Shown in pieces: positions 1 through 9,023 of a stretch of 64,000 bases of DNA. The stretch covers positions 124,001 to 188,000 of the forward strand of contig QOQW01000008.1 of NCBI GenBank assembly GCA_003327425.1, given 5' to 3'. This DNA comes from Candidatus Ozemibacter sibiricus. Lineage in GTDB: Bacteria > Muiribacteriota > Ozemobacteria > Ozemobacterales > Ozemobacteraceae. The position numbers and the translations under genes are program-made. Every line of letters starts with the position of its first letter. The stretch's first letter is position 1. The notes below the pieces were generated by a model that was not told the origin of the DNA, made no database searches, and worked only from the letters and a program-made list of their open reading frames with translations.

Positions 1-957
1 TTGCTGATCACCGCCATCATTCTGCTGGTCGTGGTGCTGATCCCTGGCGTGGCGCGCGAGATCGGCGGGGCACGCCGCTGGATCAGGGTGGGCGGGATCG
101 GCTTCCAGCCCTCCGAGTTCGCCAAGCTCTGTTTCGTCATCTACCTGGCCCATTCCATTTCGACCCGCCAGGATCGCATCCGGAGCCTGTCGCAGGGCGT
201 CCTGCCCGATCTGCTGATCATGGGCCTGATCTTCGTGCTCATCCTGAAGGAACCCAACCTGTCGACCGCCGCCATCGTGGCGGCCACCTACGTGGTCCTG
301 CTCTATCTGGGCAATGGGTCGCTGGTGCACCTGGCCGGCATGGGCCTGGCAGGAGTCACGCTGGTGGTGGCGCTCATCTTCCAGGAGTCCTATCGGTTGC
401 GACGCTTCCTTGCCTTCTGGGATCCCTGGGGGGCGGCCCGCACCTCGGGCTATCACATCATCCAATCGCTGATCGCCATCGGATCGGGCGGGCTATGGGG
501 TCTCGGGTTGGGGCAGAGCCGGCAGAAGTTCCATATCCTGCCCGAGCGACATACCGATTTCATCTTCGCCATCATCTGCGAAGAGGTCGGCCTGATCGGC
601 GGGCTGCTAGTCATCGGGCTGTTCCTGCTGGTCATCTATCGGGGATACTACATCGCCAACCGGGCTCCCGACCTGTTCGGATTCCTGCTGGCCGCCGGCA
701 TCACCAGCCTGATCGCGTTCCAGGCGTTGATCAATCTCGGCGTGGTGCTGTGCGTCCTGCCCACGACCGGGGTGACGCTCCCCTTCGTCAGCTACGGCGG
801 GTCGAGCCTGCTGTTCATGGCGGCGGGGGTCGGCATTCTGCTCAGTGTCTCGCGCTATGGCGCCGGCCATCATGCCTTCGAAGACAGCCGGCAGAAGCCG
901 TTCTCGAGCCGGTTCCTGGCGTTCGGGCGGCGGTTGCTGGCCCGGTCGCGGCCGTGA
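1..957 (+). CDS. ftsW: Cell division protein FtsW (SEDS glycosyltransferase), 5' end outside the window
   Basis: C-terminal 318 residues of a SEDS-family membrane protein, the peptidoglycan polymerase of the divisome that works with a class B PBP. It shows the family pattern of many hydrophobic helices, the GARRWI.. segment, the FAII.EE.GL loop and the C-terminal PTTGVTLPFVSYGGSS motif typical of FtsW/RodA/SpoVE. The family is usually about 370-400 residues and the frame is open at base 1, so the first TTG here is an internal codon and the N-terminus is missing. Assignment to FtsW rather than RodA rests on murG, ftsQ, ftsA and ftsZ following directly. Confidence 0.93.
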   Translation: MLITAIILLVVVLIPGVAREIGGARRWIRVGGIGFQPSEFAKLCFVIYLAHSISTRQDRIRSLSQGVLPDLLIMGLIFVLILKEPNLSTAAIVAATYVVLLYLGNGSLVHLAGMGLAGVTLVVALIFQESYRLRRFLAFWDPWGAARTSGYHIIQSLIAIGSGGLWGLGLGQSRQKFHILPERHTDFIFAIICEEVGLIGGLLVIGLFLLVIYRGYYIANRAPDLFGFLLAAGITSLIAFQALINLGVVLCVLPTTGVTLPFVSYGGSSLLFMAAGVGILLSVSRYGAGHHAFEDSRQKPFSSRFLAFGRRLLARSRP

Positions 958-961
958 TGGC

Positions 962-2080
962 GTGAAGAAGGTTCTGCTGGCCGGCGGTGGCACGGGGGGG
1001 CACATCTACCCCGCCCTCGCCATTCGCGAGATCCTGCGCGAGCACCTGCCGGGCGCGGTCGAAACCGCCTATATGGGTCAGCCCGACGGCATGGAGGCGG
1101 CGATCGTGCGTCGCGAGGCCGACCTGCCGTTCCTGCCGGTGCGGGCGCAGGGGCTGCCCCGCACCCTGTCGACGCGGTGGCTGACCTTCCCCTGGCGCAA
1201 TGCCCAGGGCCTCTGGGACGCGGTAACCCACACCCGGGCCTACCGGCCGGATCTGGTCATCGCCACCGGCGGCTTCGTTGCGTTTCCGGCGTTGCTGGCC
1301 GCCCGGCTGCTGGGCATCCCCTACGCGATCCATGAGCAGAATGCGGCCATCGGGGTCACCAACCGGTTGTTCGCCGGAGCGGCCGCCCGGGTGCTGCTGA
1401 CCTATCGGGAAGCTTACGCGGGCGAGCCTCCCCGGGTCGTGGTGACGGGCAACCCCGTCCGTCGGGCGTTTCTCGTGCCGGCCGCCGGCCCTGGGCGGTT
1501 CCGCCGCGCGCCTGGGGAGTTCTGGGTGCTCATCGTCGGCGGCTCGCGCGGGGCGCGCAGCCTCAACGAGGCGGCCGTCGGTCTGCCGGCCGCCTGGTGG
1601 CAGGCCCATCCCACGATTCGCCTCCTGCACATCACGGGGGAACGAGATTACGCCGACATCGAACAACGCGTGAGCCGACCCGATCGCCATCAGGTGCTGC
1701 CCTACCTGCATGAAATGAGGGAAGCCTTCGATCTGGCCGATCTGGTCGTGTCGAGAGCCGGCGCGACCATCCTGGCCGAACTGGCGGTCTGCGGCAAGCC
1801 GGCCATTCTGGTGCCCTACCCGCATGCCACCGACAACCATCAAGAGAAGAATGCACGCACCCTGGCCGAGCGAGGGGCGGCCCGGCTGGTCCTCGACCGC
1901 GAGCTGAGTCCCGACCTGTTGGGCGCGGCGATCGTCGAGGCGATGACCTCTGGCGACCTGCCCGCCATGGGGCGGGCCATGGCCGCGTCGCGTCCGCCGG
2001 ATGTCGAGCGGCTCATCTGGGAAGCCCTTCAGCCTCTTCTGGCCGACGCCTCGACGGTCGCCGGCCAGGCCTCGCGCTAG
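962..2080 (+). CDS. murG: UDP-GlcNAc:undecaprenyl-PP-MurNAc-pentapeptide GlcNAc transferase MurG
   Basis: Makes lipid II from lipid I at the inner face of the membrane. 372 residues from a GTG start 4 bp after the ftsW stop. I prefer this start because the N-terminal Rossmann loop GGGTGGHIYPA then falls at residues 8-18, as in the family; an upstream ATG in the same frame would put it inside ftsW with an unrelated extension. The HEQN motif, the GGSRGARSLNE loop opening the C-terminal domain and the donor-site region around AILVPYPHATDNHQ are all present. Likely co-transcribed and translationally coupled with ftsW. Confidence 0.97.
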   Translation: MKKVLLAGGGTGGHIYPALAIREILREHLPGAVETAYMGQPDGMEAAIVRREADLPFLPVRAQGLPRTLSTRWLTFPWRNAQGLWDAVTHTRAYRPDLVIATGGFVAFPALLAARLLGIPYAIHEQNAAIGVTNRLFAGAAARVLLTYREAYAGEPPRVVVTGNPVRRAFLVPAAGPGRFRRAPGEFWVLIVGGSRGARSLNEAAVGLPAAWWQAHPTIRLLHITGERDYADIEQRVSRPDRHQVLPYLHEMREAFDLADLVVSRAGATILAELAVCGKPAILVPYPHATDNHQEKNARTLAERGAARLVLDRELSPDLLGAAIVEAMTSGDLPAMGRAMAASRPPDVERLIWEALQPLLADASTVAGQASR

Positions 2081-2181
2081 GTCTCGCGAAGAGGGTGCCC
2101 GGGCGCCGAGCCAGACGACTCCGCTCCCCGCCCCCAGCCGCAGCCGGTAGAGGGTGGGAAAAGGAAATTGTGCGTCAGGGA

Positions 2182-2210
2182 TTGCATGACGTGCATAAAG
2201 GTGGTAGAGT
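2182..2210 (+). promoter_or_regulatory. Candidate sigma-70-type promoter before ftsQ
   Basis: TTGCAT (2182-2187), a 17-base spacer and TAGAGT (2205-2210) lie in the 157-bp gap between murG and ftsQ, 28 bp before the ftsQ start. The hexamers are imperfect but the spacing is ideal. The same TAGAGT -10 appears before dxs. This would give ftsQAZ its own promoter. Confidence 0.4.
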
Positions 2211-2237
2211 GGGGCACCAGAAAATCGGTGCAACCGG

Positions 2238-3149
2238 GTGGGTTCGTTGTCCCAAGAAGCGATCAAGGCGAGGAAGCCCTTTTCCCTACCCCTGAAAGAA
2301 GGGTTCTCGGATACCATCGAAGAACGTATCCGGACCAGGCGGTTCCGCCTGCGGGTCAGAAGCCTCGGGCGCCTCGGCAAGCCGCTCAAGATCCTGCTGT
2401 CGATGGTGCTGATCGTGGGTCTTTCCTACCTTGCGGTGATCCAGATGAAGCACCTGTTTTTCGGCACGAGCTACTTCGAGATCCGTGCTATCGATGTCGA
2501 GGGCTTGTCGACCCTCACGCGAGCCGATCTGATGAAGTTCGCGAACATCGCCCCCGGTCAGAACATTTTGACCTTCGATCGCCAGGCCCTCCAAGAGAGA
2601 ATGCTACGTCACCCCTGGGTGAAGGACTGTCGCGTGGAACTGGCCGGATTGTTCACCTTGCGGATCGCCATCACCGAGCGCACGCCGTTCCTCTACCTCA
2701 AGGCGGGCACCGCGTTCCTCGAGGTGGCGGAGGACGGCGTCATCCTGGCGACGAATGGGGCGGGAGAGAAGGACATCCCGATCGTCACGGGCCTGGATGT
2801 CGCGGGGCGGCAGGCCGGGGACAGCCTGGCCGATCACGATGGCTTCCGAGAGGCGAAAACCTGGATCACCGAACTGCCCGCCACCATTCTGGGCGAGATT
2901 TCCGAGCTCAATTTCACCAGTCTTCACAACCCCTACATTTTTTTGCGCACTGGGGTGAAGCTGTTCCCAAGAGGCATCGAAGACCTGCGCAACCGCTTCG
3001 CATTTTTGCGTGCCCTTCTTGACAACCTTCGGAAGAATAATGTAGAACCGGAATACCTCGATCTCCGGGCACCCAACGACATCGTCGTCAAGCCCAAGAA
3101 GCCAATCCGCACCAGCGAAGGGGGCAAGCCAAGCGTTGCTGGCCGATGA
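2238..3149 (+). CDS. ftsQ: Cell division protein FtsQ (POTRA-domain divisome protein)
   Basis: 303 residues from a GTG start: a basic cytoplasmic tail (about 1-50), one membrane helix (about 51-70) and a periplasmic POTRA domain beginning at YFEIRAIDVEGL, followed by the FtsQ/DivIB region with HPWVKDCRVE and ITERTPFLYL. FtsQ links FtsB/FtsL to the rest of the divisome. The 157-bp gap before it holds no murC, murB or ddl, which often sit at this place in dcw clusters. Its 3' end overlaps the ftsA start by 14 bp. Sequence divergence is typical of FtsQ, so fold and position carry the call. Confidence 0.88.
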   Translation: MGSLSQEAIKARKPFSLPLKEGFSDTIEERIRTRRFRLRVRSLGRLGKPLKILLSMVLIVGLSYLAVIQMKHLFFGTSYFEIRAIDVEGLSTLTRADLMKFANIAPGQNILTFDRQALQERMLRHPWVKDCRVELAGLFTLRIAITERTPFLYLKAGTAFLEVAEDGVILATNGAGEKDIPIVTGLDVAGRQAGDSLADHDGFREAKTWITELPATILGEISELNFTSLHNPYIFLRTGVKLFPRGIEDLRNRFAFLRALLDNLRKNNVEPEYLDLRAPNDIVVKPKKPIRTSEGGKPSVAGR

Positions 3150-4368
3150 TCTCATCATTGGGCTCGATATCGGCACCACCAAAGTGTGTGCCGTGATCGG
3201 CGACCCTCGCGAAAATCGAATCATCAACGTGATCGGGGTAGGACATGCCTCTTCCGGCGATGGCGTGCGCCGGGGCACCATCGTCGACATCGAGAAGACC
3301 ACCCAGGCCATCATTGAGGCGGTCGAAGAGGCCGAGAAAGCGGCCGATGTCGTCATCGAGCGGGTGTTTGTCGGCGTGGCCGGGTCGCACATCGGGTCGA
3401 TCAACAGTCAGGGCATCGTGGCCATCAAGGGCACCAACCACGAGATCACTGCCGAAGACATCGATCGGGCCGTCGAGAATGCCAAGACTGCGATCACCAT
3501 TCCCCCGCATCAGGAGATCATCCACATCCTGCCCCGCGAATTCGTGGTCGACCAGCAGAAGGAGATCATCAACCCCATCGGCATGGTGGGCAGCCGTCTG
3601 GAAGCCCAGGTTCACATCGTGACCGGGGCGGTGACCGCCATCCAGAACATCATCAAGTGCTGCGAGACGGCCAAACTGAAGGTCGAAGATGTCGTTCTGC
3701 AGCCTTATGCCTCGAGCATGGCCGTGCTCAGCGAAGATGAAAAGAAGCTCGGCGTCGTTCTCGTCGATATCGGCGGGGGCACCACCGATCTGATCATCTT
3801 CCAGAATGGGCACGTAATACATTCTTACAGTGCCCCGGTCGGGGGGCAGAATGTGACCAACGACATCGCGGTCGGGCTGAAGACCTCGACCAGCGCGGCC
3901 GAAAGCCTGAAGATCCAGTATGGCGTGGCGCGGGCCGACCTGGTCGACGAGCGCACCCAGATCGAAGTGCCCATCGGCGGCAGCGACCGCAAGAAGCAGT
4001 ATTCCCAGAAGCTGCTGGCCGAGATCATCGAGCCGCGCATGGAAGAGATCTTCGACGAGGTCAAGCAGCAGATCATCAAAAACGTGTCGCTCGATATGAT
4101 TCCCGCCGGGGTCGTGCTGACCGGCGGCACCTCCCTGATGGGCGGGTGCAGCGAACTGGCCGAAGAGATCCTCGGTCTTCCGGTGCGGCGAGGCACCCCG
4201 CTCGACCTCGGGGGGTTGAAAGAACGAATGCAGAGTCCAGTGTATGCGACGGCCCTTGGTCTGATTCGCTACGGCTCGCAGAACTACCGCAACGAGATCG
4301 TCGAAGAAGGCCTCGTCGGTGGAGTGGTCGACCGGATCAGGGCAGTCTTCAAGAAATTTTTCGATTAG
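3136..4368 (+). CDS. ftsA: Cell division protein FtsA
   Basis: Actin-like ATPase that anchors FtsZ to the membrane. 410 residues from a TTG start that overlaps ftsQ by 14 bp; the nearby ATG at 3146 is out of frame. Phosphate loop 1 ([14 protein letters not shown]) lies at residues 9-22, the FtsA-specific 1C region follows, phosphate loop 2 reads [10 protein letters not shown] and the adenosine motif GGTSLMGG lies near the C-terminal third. The last residues ([11 protein letters not shown]) fit the amphipathic membrane-targeting helix. Only 28 bp separate it from ftsZ. Confidence 0.96.
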   Translation: MLADDLIIGLDIGTTKVCAVIGDPRENRIINVIGVGHASSGDGVRRGTIVDIEKTTQAIIEAVEEAEKAADVVIERVFVGVAGSHIGSINSQGIVAIKGTNHEITAEDIDRAVENAKTAITIPPHQEIIHILPREFVVDQQKEIINPIGMVGSRLEAQVHIVTGAVTAIQNIIKCCETAKLKVEDVVLQPYASSMAVLSEDEKKLGVVLVDIGGGTTDLIIFQNGHVIHSYSAPVGGQNVTNDIAVGLKTSTSAAESLKIQYGVARADLVDERTQIEVPIGGSDRKKQYSQKLLAEIIEPRMEEIFDEVKQQIIKNVSLDMIPAGVVLTGGTSLMGGCSELAEEILGLPVRRGTPLDLGGLKERMQSPVYATALGLIRYGSQNYRNEIVEEGLVGGVVDRIRAVFKKFFD

Positions 4369-4396
4369 ATTTCACCGGGGAAAAAGGAGGCATCAC

Positions 4397-5521
4397 GTGT
4401 TCGATTTCAATCAGGCCGGGGTCAACAATGCCGAGATCAAGGTCATCGGCGTCGGGGGGGGCGGAACCAACGCGGTCAACCGCATGATCGCCGCGAATCT
4501 CGCCGGGGTGGAGTTCATTGCCGCGAACACGGATGCGCAGGCCCTGAACCTGTCCCAGGCCAAGGTCAAGATCCAGCTCGGCGACAAGCTCACCAAGGGG
4601 CTGGGCGCCGGGGCCAACCATGAGATCGGCAAGAAAGCGGCCGAAGAAGACCGGGAACGGATCGCCGAGGCGCTCGAAGGCGCCGACATGGTCTTCATCA
4701 CCGCCGGCATGGGGGGCGGCACCGGCACCGGAGCGGCTCCGGTGGTCGCCGAAGTGGCGAAAGACGTGGGCGCCCTGGTGGTGGCCGTGGTCACCAAGCC
4801 GTTCACCTTCGAGGGCAAGCGCCGCATGACCGCGGCCGAAATGGGCATCAAGAACCTGAAGGAACGGGTCGATGCCATCATCGTCATTCCCAACGACAAG
4901 CTGCTCGAGATCGACAACCGCAACAACCTGTCGTTCGTCGAAGCGCTGCGCATCGCCGACGATGTGCTGCGGCAGGGCGTGCAGGGCATCTCCGACATCA
5001 TCGTCATTCCCGGCATGATCAACACCGATTTCGCCGATGTCAAAACCATCATGACCAATGCCGGCTCGGCGTTGATGGGCATCGGCATCGCCCAGGGCGA
5101 GAACCGCGCGGTCGAGGCCGCCCAGATGGCGATCAGCAGCCCGCTCATCGAGTCGTCCATCCAGGGGGCCAAGGGCGTGCTGCTCAACATCACCTGCGAT
5201 CAGAGCATGGGCATCCAGGAAGTGCACCGCGCGGCCAGCATCATCCAGGAGGCGGTGGACCCCGAAGCCAACATCATCATGGGCACGGTCATCGACGATA
5301 CCCTCAAAGACACCATGAAGATCACCGTCATCGCCACCGGGTTCGGCGAAGAGGTGGCCCGCGGGGTCATGGATCCCAAGAAGCGCATCATCGAGGAGAT
5401 CCGCACCGTCAGTCGCGCCGCCGTGGAGGCTCCGGCCCCGGTGGCGGCCGTGGCGGGCGGCAGCACCACGCCGATGATGGACGATCGGGAGATTCCGGCC
5501 TTCCTGCGCCGACGGCGCTGA
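4397..5521 (+). CDS. ftsZ: Cell division protein FtsZ
   Basis: Tubulin-like GTPase that forms the Z ring. 374 residues from a GTG at 4397 with a strong AAGGAGG at 4384-4390, six bases upstream; an in-frame ATG at 4319 lies inside ftsA and has no such site. The protein has [11 protein letters not shown] at the nucleotide pocket, the tubulin signature [10 protein letters not shown], and the T7-loop region with NTDFADVK. It ends in the conserved C-terminal peptide [13 protein letters not shown], which binds FtsA and ZipA-type partners. It is the last gene of the dcw run and is followed by a strong hairpin. Confidence 0.98.
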   Translation: MFDFNQAGVNNAEIKVIGVGGGGTNAVNRMIAANLAGVEFIAANTDAQALNLSQAKVKIQLGDKLTKGLGAGANHEIGKKAAEEDRERIAEALEGADMVFITAGMGGGTGTGAAPVVAEVAKDVGALVVAVVTKPFTFEGKRRMTAAEMGIKNLKERVDAIIVIPNDKLLEIDNRNNLSFVEALRIADDVLRQGVQGISDIIVIPGMINTDFADVKTIMTNAGSALMGIGIAQGENRAVEAAQMAISSPLIESSIQGAKGVLLNITCDQSMGIQEVHRAASIIQEAVDPEANIIMGTVIDDTLKDTMKITVIATGFGEEVARGVMDPKKRIIEEIRTVSRAAVEAPAPVAAVAGGSTTPMMDDREIPAFLRRRR

Positions 5522-5601
5522 GCCAGTCTGTCCCACCAGGGCGTCGGAGATTGCGGGCCATCGCTGGCGGTCTTCGACGGTCTCGTGGGGCGGTCCGGCC
5601 G

Positions 5602-5639
5602 ACGACCACGGGGGAATCGTGGCTGACCCCCGTGGTCGT
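5602..5639 (+). terminator. Perfect 13-bp-stem hairpin after ftsZ
   Basis: ACGACCACGGGGG (5602-5614) pairs exactly with CCCCCGTGGTCGT (5627-5639) around a 12-base loop, followed by GCCGTTTG. The short T stretch is weak for a classical rho-independent terminator, but the stem is very stable and sits between the dcw run and the next operon. It ends 18 bases before the next start codon. Confidence 0.6.
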
Positions 5640-5657
5640 GCCGTTTGAGGGACCCGC

Positions 5658-7148
5658 ATGACCCGGTTGGCCCATCGCTTCTCGTACGAAGAGGCGGCTG
5701 CCCGCTTGCAGCGGCTCGAACGGGCCGAGGTGAACGTACCCATCGCCGGCCGGCTCAATGTGGGGCTGGTGTTCCCCGGCCCTTATGGCATGGGCATGAG
5801 CAACCTCGGCTTTCTGACCGTGCATCGCCTGACCGGGACGGTGCCGGGCATCGGGGTCGAACGCTTCTTCCCCGAACTCACGGCCGGACAACCGCTGACG
5901 CCACCGTTCTACTCGTTCGAAACGCGTCGCCCGCTGGGCGATTTCGATCTTCTGGCCTTCTCGATCAGTTTCGAGGGAGATTTCGACCGGCTGCCCGGCC
6001 TGCTGAAGGCCCTGGGCATTCCGTTGCGGGCCGCCGATCGCCGGCCGGGACGGTTCCCGCTGCTGGTGGTCGGAGGGGCCGGCGTGGCGGCCAATCCGGC
6101 CGCCCTGTCCCGGCTGGCCGACCTGGTGGTCACCGGCGAGGCCGAGACCATCTGGCCCGGGCTGCTGGCCCGGCTGCTGGCCGAGGGGCCGGTCGCGGCG
6201 GCGGCGGCCGATCTGCCGGGCGTCTGGGCGCCGGCGCACCGCCCGGCCCCGCCCGCCTCGCCGCCCCCCCATGATGTCGCGAGGGCCCCGGCGTATGCCC
6301 ACCTGGTCACTCCGGCCAACGCCTTCGGCGGGGCGCATCTGATCGAGGTGATGCGCGGCTGTCCGCGGCACTGCGTCTTCTGCCTGGCGCGGGTCATCTA
6401 CCACCCTCCGCGCGCGGTGCCGGCCGCCACCTTCGCGGCATGGCTGGCCGGCCGCCCCTGGATCGACGATCTGGGGCTGATCGCCCCTTCCCTGTTCGAC
6501 CATCCCGAGTTGGAAGAACTGCTGGCGATCTGCGCCGAACGCGGCTTGCGCTTGCGCAATTCCTCGGTGAAATGGGAGCGCTTGACCGATTCGGTGCTGA
6601 CTCTTTTGCACCGTTGCGGGGTGAAGGGATTGACGCTGGCCCCCGAGTCGGGGAGCGCCGAGATCCGGCGCCGGATGGGCAAGCCGTTGCGGGAAGAGGC
6701 CTTTTTTGCTACCATGGAGCGCATCGGGGCGCATGGTTTCACGCACCTGAAGCTGTATTTCCTGGTGGGATTCCCTGGCGAGACCGATGCCGACCTGGAA
6801 GCCACCGCCGAGTTCCTCGAGCGCGCGGCGGGCACCGCCCAGCGGACGGGCCTGACCCTGACCGCCGCGTTCGGAGGGTTCGTGCCGAAGCAAGGGACGC
6901 CGGCCGCCCGGGAAGGCTGCGCGGGGGCGGCCGAGCTGAAACGCCGCTTCCACTGGTTGAAACGGCGGGTGAAAGCCGCGGCCCCGCGACTGCAGGTGCG
7001 GTTCGACAGCCCCGATCAGATCGCCCGGCAGGCCTTCCTGGCCCAGGTCGGGCCCGAGCTGGTCGACCACTATCTGAAGGAGGAAGCCCGATGCCCGGTG
7101 ATGAGAGGATCCCCGATCCGCGGCGAGAGCCCCGAACTCGACGTCTGA
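5658..7148 (+). CDS. B12-binding-type radical SAM protein of unknown substrate
   Basis: 496 residues. The N-terminal part (about 30-215) looks like the Rossmann/cobalamin-binding-like region of YgiQ/TIGR03960-type radical SAM proteins (NVGLVFPGPYGMGMSNLG; LLVVGGAG..ANPAAL; VVTGEAE). The radical SAM core has the 4Fe-4S motif C235-x3-C239-x2-C242 in EVMRGCPRHCVFC and later LAPESGSAEIRRRMGKP and LYFLVGFPGETD. No DxHxxG cobalamin lower-ligand motif is visible, so B12 use is uncertain. ATG at 5658 has GAGGGA upstream (5647-5652). Its end overlaps the next gene by 58 bp, which suggests coupling with the lipoprotein. Confidence 0.85.
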   Translation: MTRLAHRFSYEEAAARLQRLERAEVNVPIAGRLNVGLVFPGPYGMGMSNLGFLTVHRLTGTVPGIGVERFFPELTAGQPLTPPFYSFETRRPLGDFDLLAFSISFEGDFDRLPGLLKALGIPLRAADRRPGRFPLLVVGGAGVAANPAALSRLADLVVTGEAETIWPGLLARLLAEGPVAAAAADLPGVWAPAHRPAPPASPPPHDVARAPAYAHLVTPANAFGGAHLIEVMRGCPRHCVFCLARVIYHPPRAVPAATFAAWLAGRPWIDDLGLIAPSLFDHPELEELLAICAERGLRLRNSSVKWERLTDSVLTLLHRCGVKGLTLAPESGSAEIRRRMGKPLREEAFFATMERIGAHGFTHLKLYFLVGFPGETDADLEATAEFLERAAGTAQRTGLTLTAAFGGFVPKQGTPAAREGCAGAAELKRRFHWLKRRVKAAAPRLQVRFDSPDQIARQAFLAQVGPELVDHYLKEEARCPVMRGSPIRGESPELDV

Positions 7149-8179
7149 GAGGTGGGTGGCGGCTGGCCCTCTTCGCCCTGCTGGTCGGTCTGGTCCTGCT
7201 GACCGCCGGATGCGGCGACCCCGCCCAGCCGACGACCCCGGGCCGCAAGCTGCGGATCGGGCTGATGATCACCCCCAAAGGGCTCAATGACCAGGGGTTC
7301 AACGATCTGGCCTATGCCGGTCTCAAGGAGGCCGAGCGCAAGCACGGGATCGAGGCCATCCTGATCGAGCCCGCCACCATGCGGGATCCCGAGGCCTCGC
7401 TGCGGTTCTTCGCCGGGCAGTCCTTCGACGCCATCATCGCGGTCGGCGTGGCGTTCCTCGAACCGATTCGCACCATCGCGAGCGAGCATCCGCAGTTGCC
7501 GTTCTTCGTCATCGATTCGACCATCGACGAAGGCAGCATCCGGGGTGTGGCCTTCCGGGAAGACGAGGGCAGCTTCCTGTGCGGTTATCTGGCGGCGCGG
7601 GTGTCTCGCACCGGCAAGATCGGATTCATCGGCGGGGTGAAGATCGAAGTGATCGAACGCTTCGCTCTCGGCTACCGCAACGGGGCGGCCTACGCCGCCA
7701 GCGCCACCGAAGTGGTCGAGCGCTACCTCGCCAACGATTTCTCGGGGTTCAATCGTCCCGACGAAGCCAATGCGCTGGCTCTCGATCTGTACAAGAACGG
7801 TTGCGATGTCATCTATGCCGCGGCCGGGGCCTCCGGTCTGGGCGTGATCTCGGCGGCGGCCAAGACCAAGCTGTTCGCCATCGGGGTCGACATGAACCAG
7901 GATGCGATGGCGCCCGGCCATGTGCTGACCAGCATGCTGAAGCGGGTCGACCTCGTCGTCGAGGATGTGGTCAAGACCCTCAAAGAAGGGAAGGACCCCG
8001 GCGCGGTCAAGCGGTCCTACGGCATGGCCGACGGCGCCATCGACCTGACCGATTTCCAGTTCTCGCAGCAGGTGGTCGGCGATGAGCTGATCGCCCAGAT
8101 CGGGGCCCTGAAACAGCAGATCATCAGCGGCGCGCTCTCGACCCGCGCTGCCCCCGCGCCGCCGGCCGACGGGCGCTGA
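7091..8179 (+). CDS. BMP-family substrate-binding lipoprotein (PnrA/TmpC-like)
   Basis: 362 residues from ATG 7091, chosen because AAGGAGG (7077-7083) sits seven bases upstream inside the preceding gene. A basic stretch and hydrophobic segment end in the lipobox LTAGC with lipidated Cys41. The mature part matches the basic membrane protein family: LRIGLMITPKGLNDQGFNDLAYAG, VIDSTIDEGSIRGVAFREDEGSFLCGYLAA and DVIYAAAGASGLGV. Known relatives bind purine nucleosides for an ABC importer. No ABC permease or ATPase is in this window, so it may be an orphan receptor or serve transporter genes elsewhere. Confidence 0.9.
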   Translation: MPGDERIPDPRREPRTRRLRGGWRLALFALLVGLVLLTAGCGDPAQPTTPGRKLRIGLMITPKGLNDQGFNDLAYAGLKEAERKHGIEAILIEPATMRDPEASLRFFAGQSFDAIIAVGVAFLEPIRTIASEHPQLPFFVIDSTIDEGSIRGVAFREDEGSFLCGYLAARVSRTGKIGFIGGVKIEVIERFALGYRNGAAYAASATEVVERYLANDFSGFNRPDEANALALDLYKNGCDVIYAAAGASGLGVISAAAKTKLFAIGVDMNQDAMAPGHVLTSMLKRVDLVVEDVVKTLKEGKDPGAVKRSYGMADGAIDLTDFQFSQQVVGDELIAQIGALKQQIISGALSTRAAPAPPADGR

Positions 8180-8183
8180 GGCC

Positions 8184-9023
8184 ATGAACGAACGGCCCAT
8201 CGGCGTGTTCGATTCGGGGGTGGGAGGCCTGACCGTCGTCAAGGAGATCCGGGCGGCTCTCCCGCATGAAGATATCATCTATTTCGGCGATACGGCTCGC
8301 GTGCCCTACGGCAGCAAATCGGTGCCGGTGATCCGGCGGTTCGCCCTCGAGATCACCCGCTTCCTCGAGTCGCAGCGGGTCAAGATGGTGGTGGTCGCCT
8401 GCAATACCGCCTCGGCGCTGGCCCTCGATTTCCTGCGGCGACAGACCGGTCTGCCGGTCATCGGCGTGATCGATCCGGGAGTGCGGGCGGCCCTGCGCAG
8501 CCCCGCGGTCAAACGGGTGGGGGTCATCGGCACCCGGGCCACCATCCGTTCCGAGGCCTATCAGAAGCGGCTGCAGCGCCTGCGCCAGGACTGCCGGGTC
8601 ATCGCCAAGGCCTGTCCCCTGCTGGTGCCGATCGTCGAAGAGAACCTGGTCGGCAGCGCCATCGCGCGGCAGGCCCTCGAGATGTATCTCGACGAGTTCC
8701 GGGCCGAACCCCCGGACGCCCTCATCCTGGCCTGCACCCATTACCCCCTGTTGAAGCAGGCCATCCGCGAGCTGCTCGGCCCTGGCCTCGCCCTGATCGA
8801 TTCGGCCGAAGAGACGGCGCGCGAGGTGGTCGAGGTGCTGGCGGCCCGCCGGATCGAAGGGCCGCGCGATCGCCCCGGCACCGAAGAATTCTATGTTTCC
8901 GACAGCCCCGAGGTCTTTCGGCAGGTCGGCGAGCCCTTCCTGGGTCGTCCGATGGGGGCGGTCTTCGAAGAGCACGTCTGGAAACGCGATCTCGGGCTCG
9001 GTCCCGACGGCACTCCATGCTGA
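8184..9023 (+). CDS. murI: Glutamate racemase MurI
   Basis: 279 residues. Supplies D-glutamate for peptidoglycan by cofactor-independent racemisation with two catalytic cysteines, both visible: the VVACNTASA motif and the ILACTHYPLL motif. The N-terminal GVFDSGVGGLTVVKEI and the YFGDTARVPYG motif are typical. It starts 4 bp after the lipoprotein stop and its end overlaps the next start by 7 bp, so this cell wall enzyme sits inside an operon otherwise made of binding proteins and redox proteins. Confidence 0.96.
   Translation: MNERPIGVFDSGVGGLTVVKEIRAALPHEDIIYFGDTARVPYGSKSVPVIRRFALEITRFLESQRVKMVVVACNTASALALDFLRRQTGLPVIGVIDPGVRAALRSPAVKRVGVIGTRATIRSEAYQKRLQRLRQDCRVIAKACPLLVPIVEENLVGSAIARQALEMYLDEFRAEPPDALILACTHYPLLKQAIRELLGPGLALIDSAEETAREVVEVLAARRIEGPRDRPGTEEFYVSDSPEVFRQVGEPFLGRPMGAVFEEHVWKRDLGLGPDGTPC

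Noticed and set aside
842-2389. Long minus-strand frame opposite murG
   Set aside because: Antisense shadow; murG on the plus strand has all family motifs.
4349-7070. Long minus-strand frames opposite ftsZ and the radical SAM gene
   Set aside because: GC-driven shadows without domain signatures.
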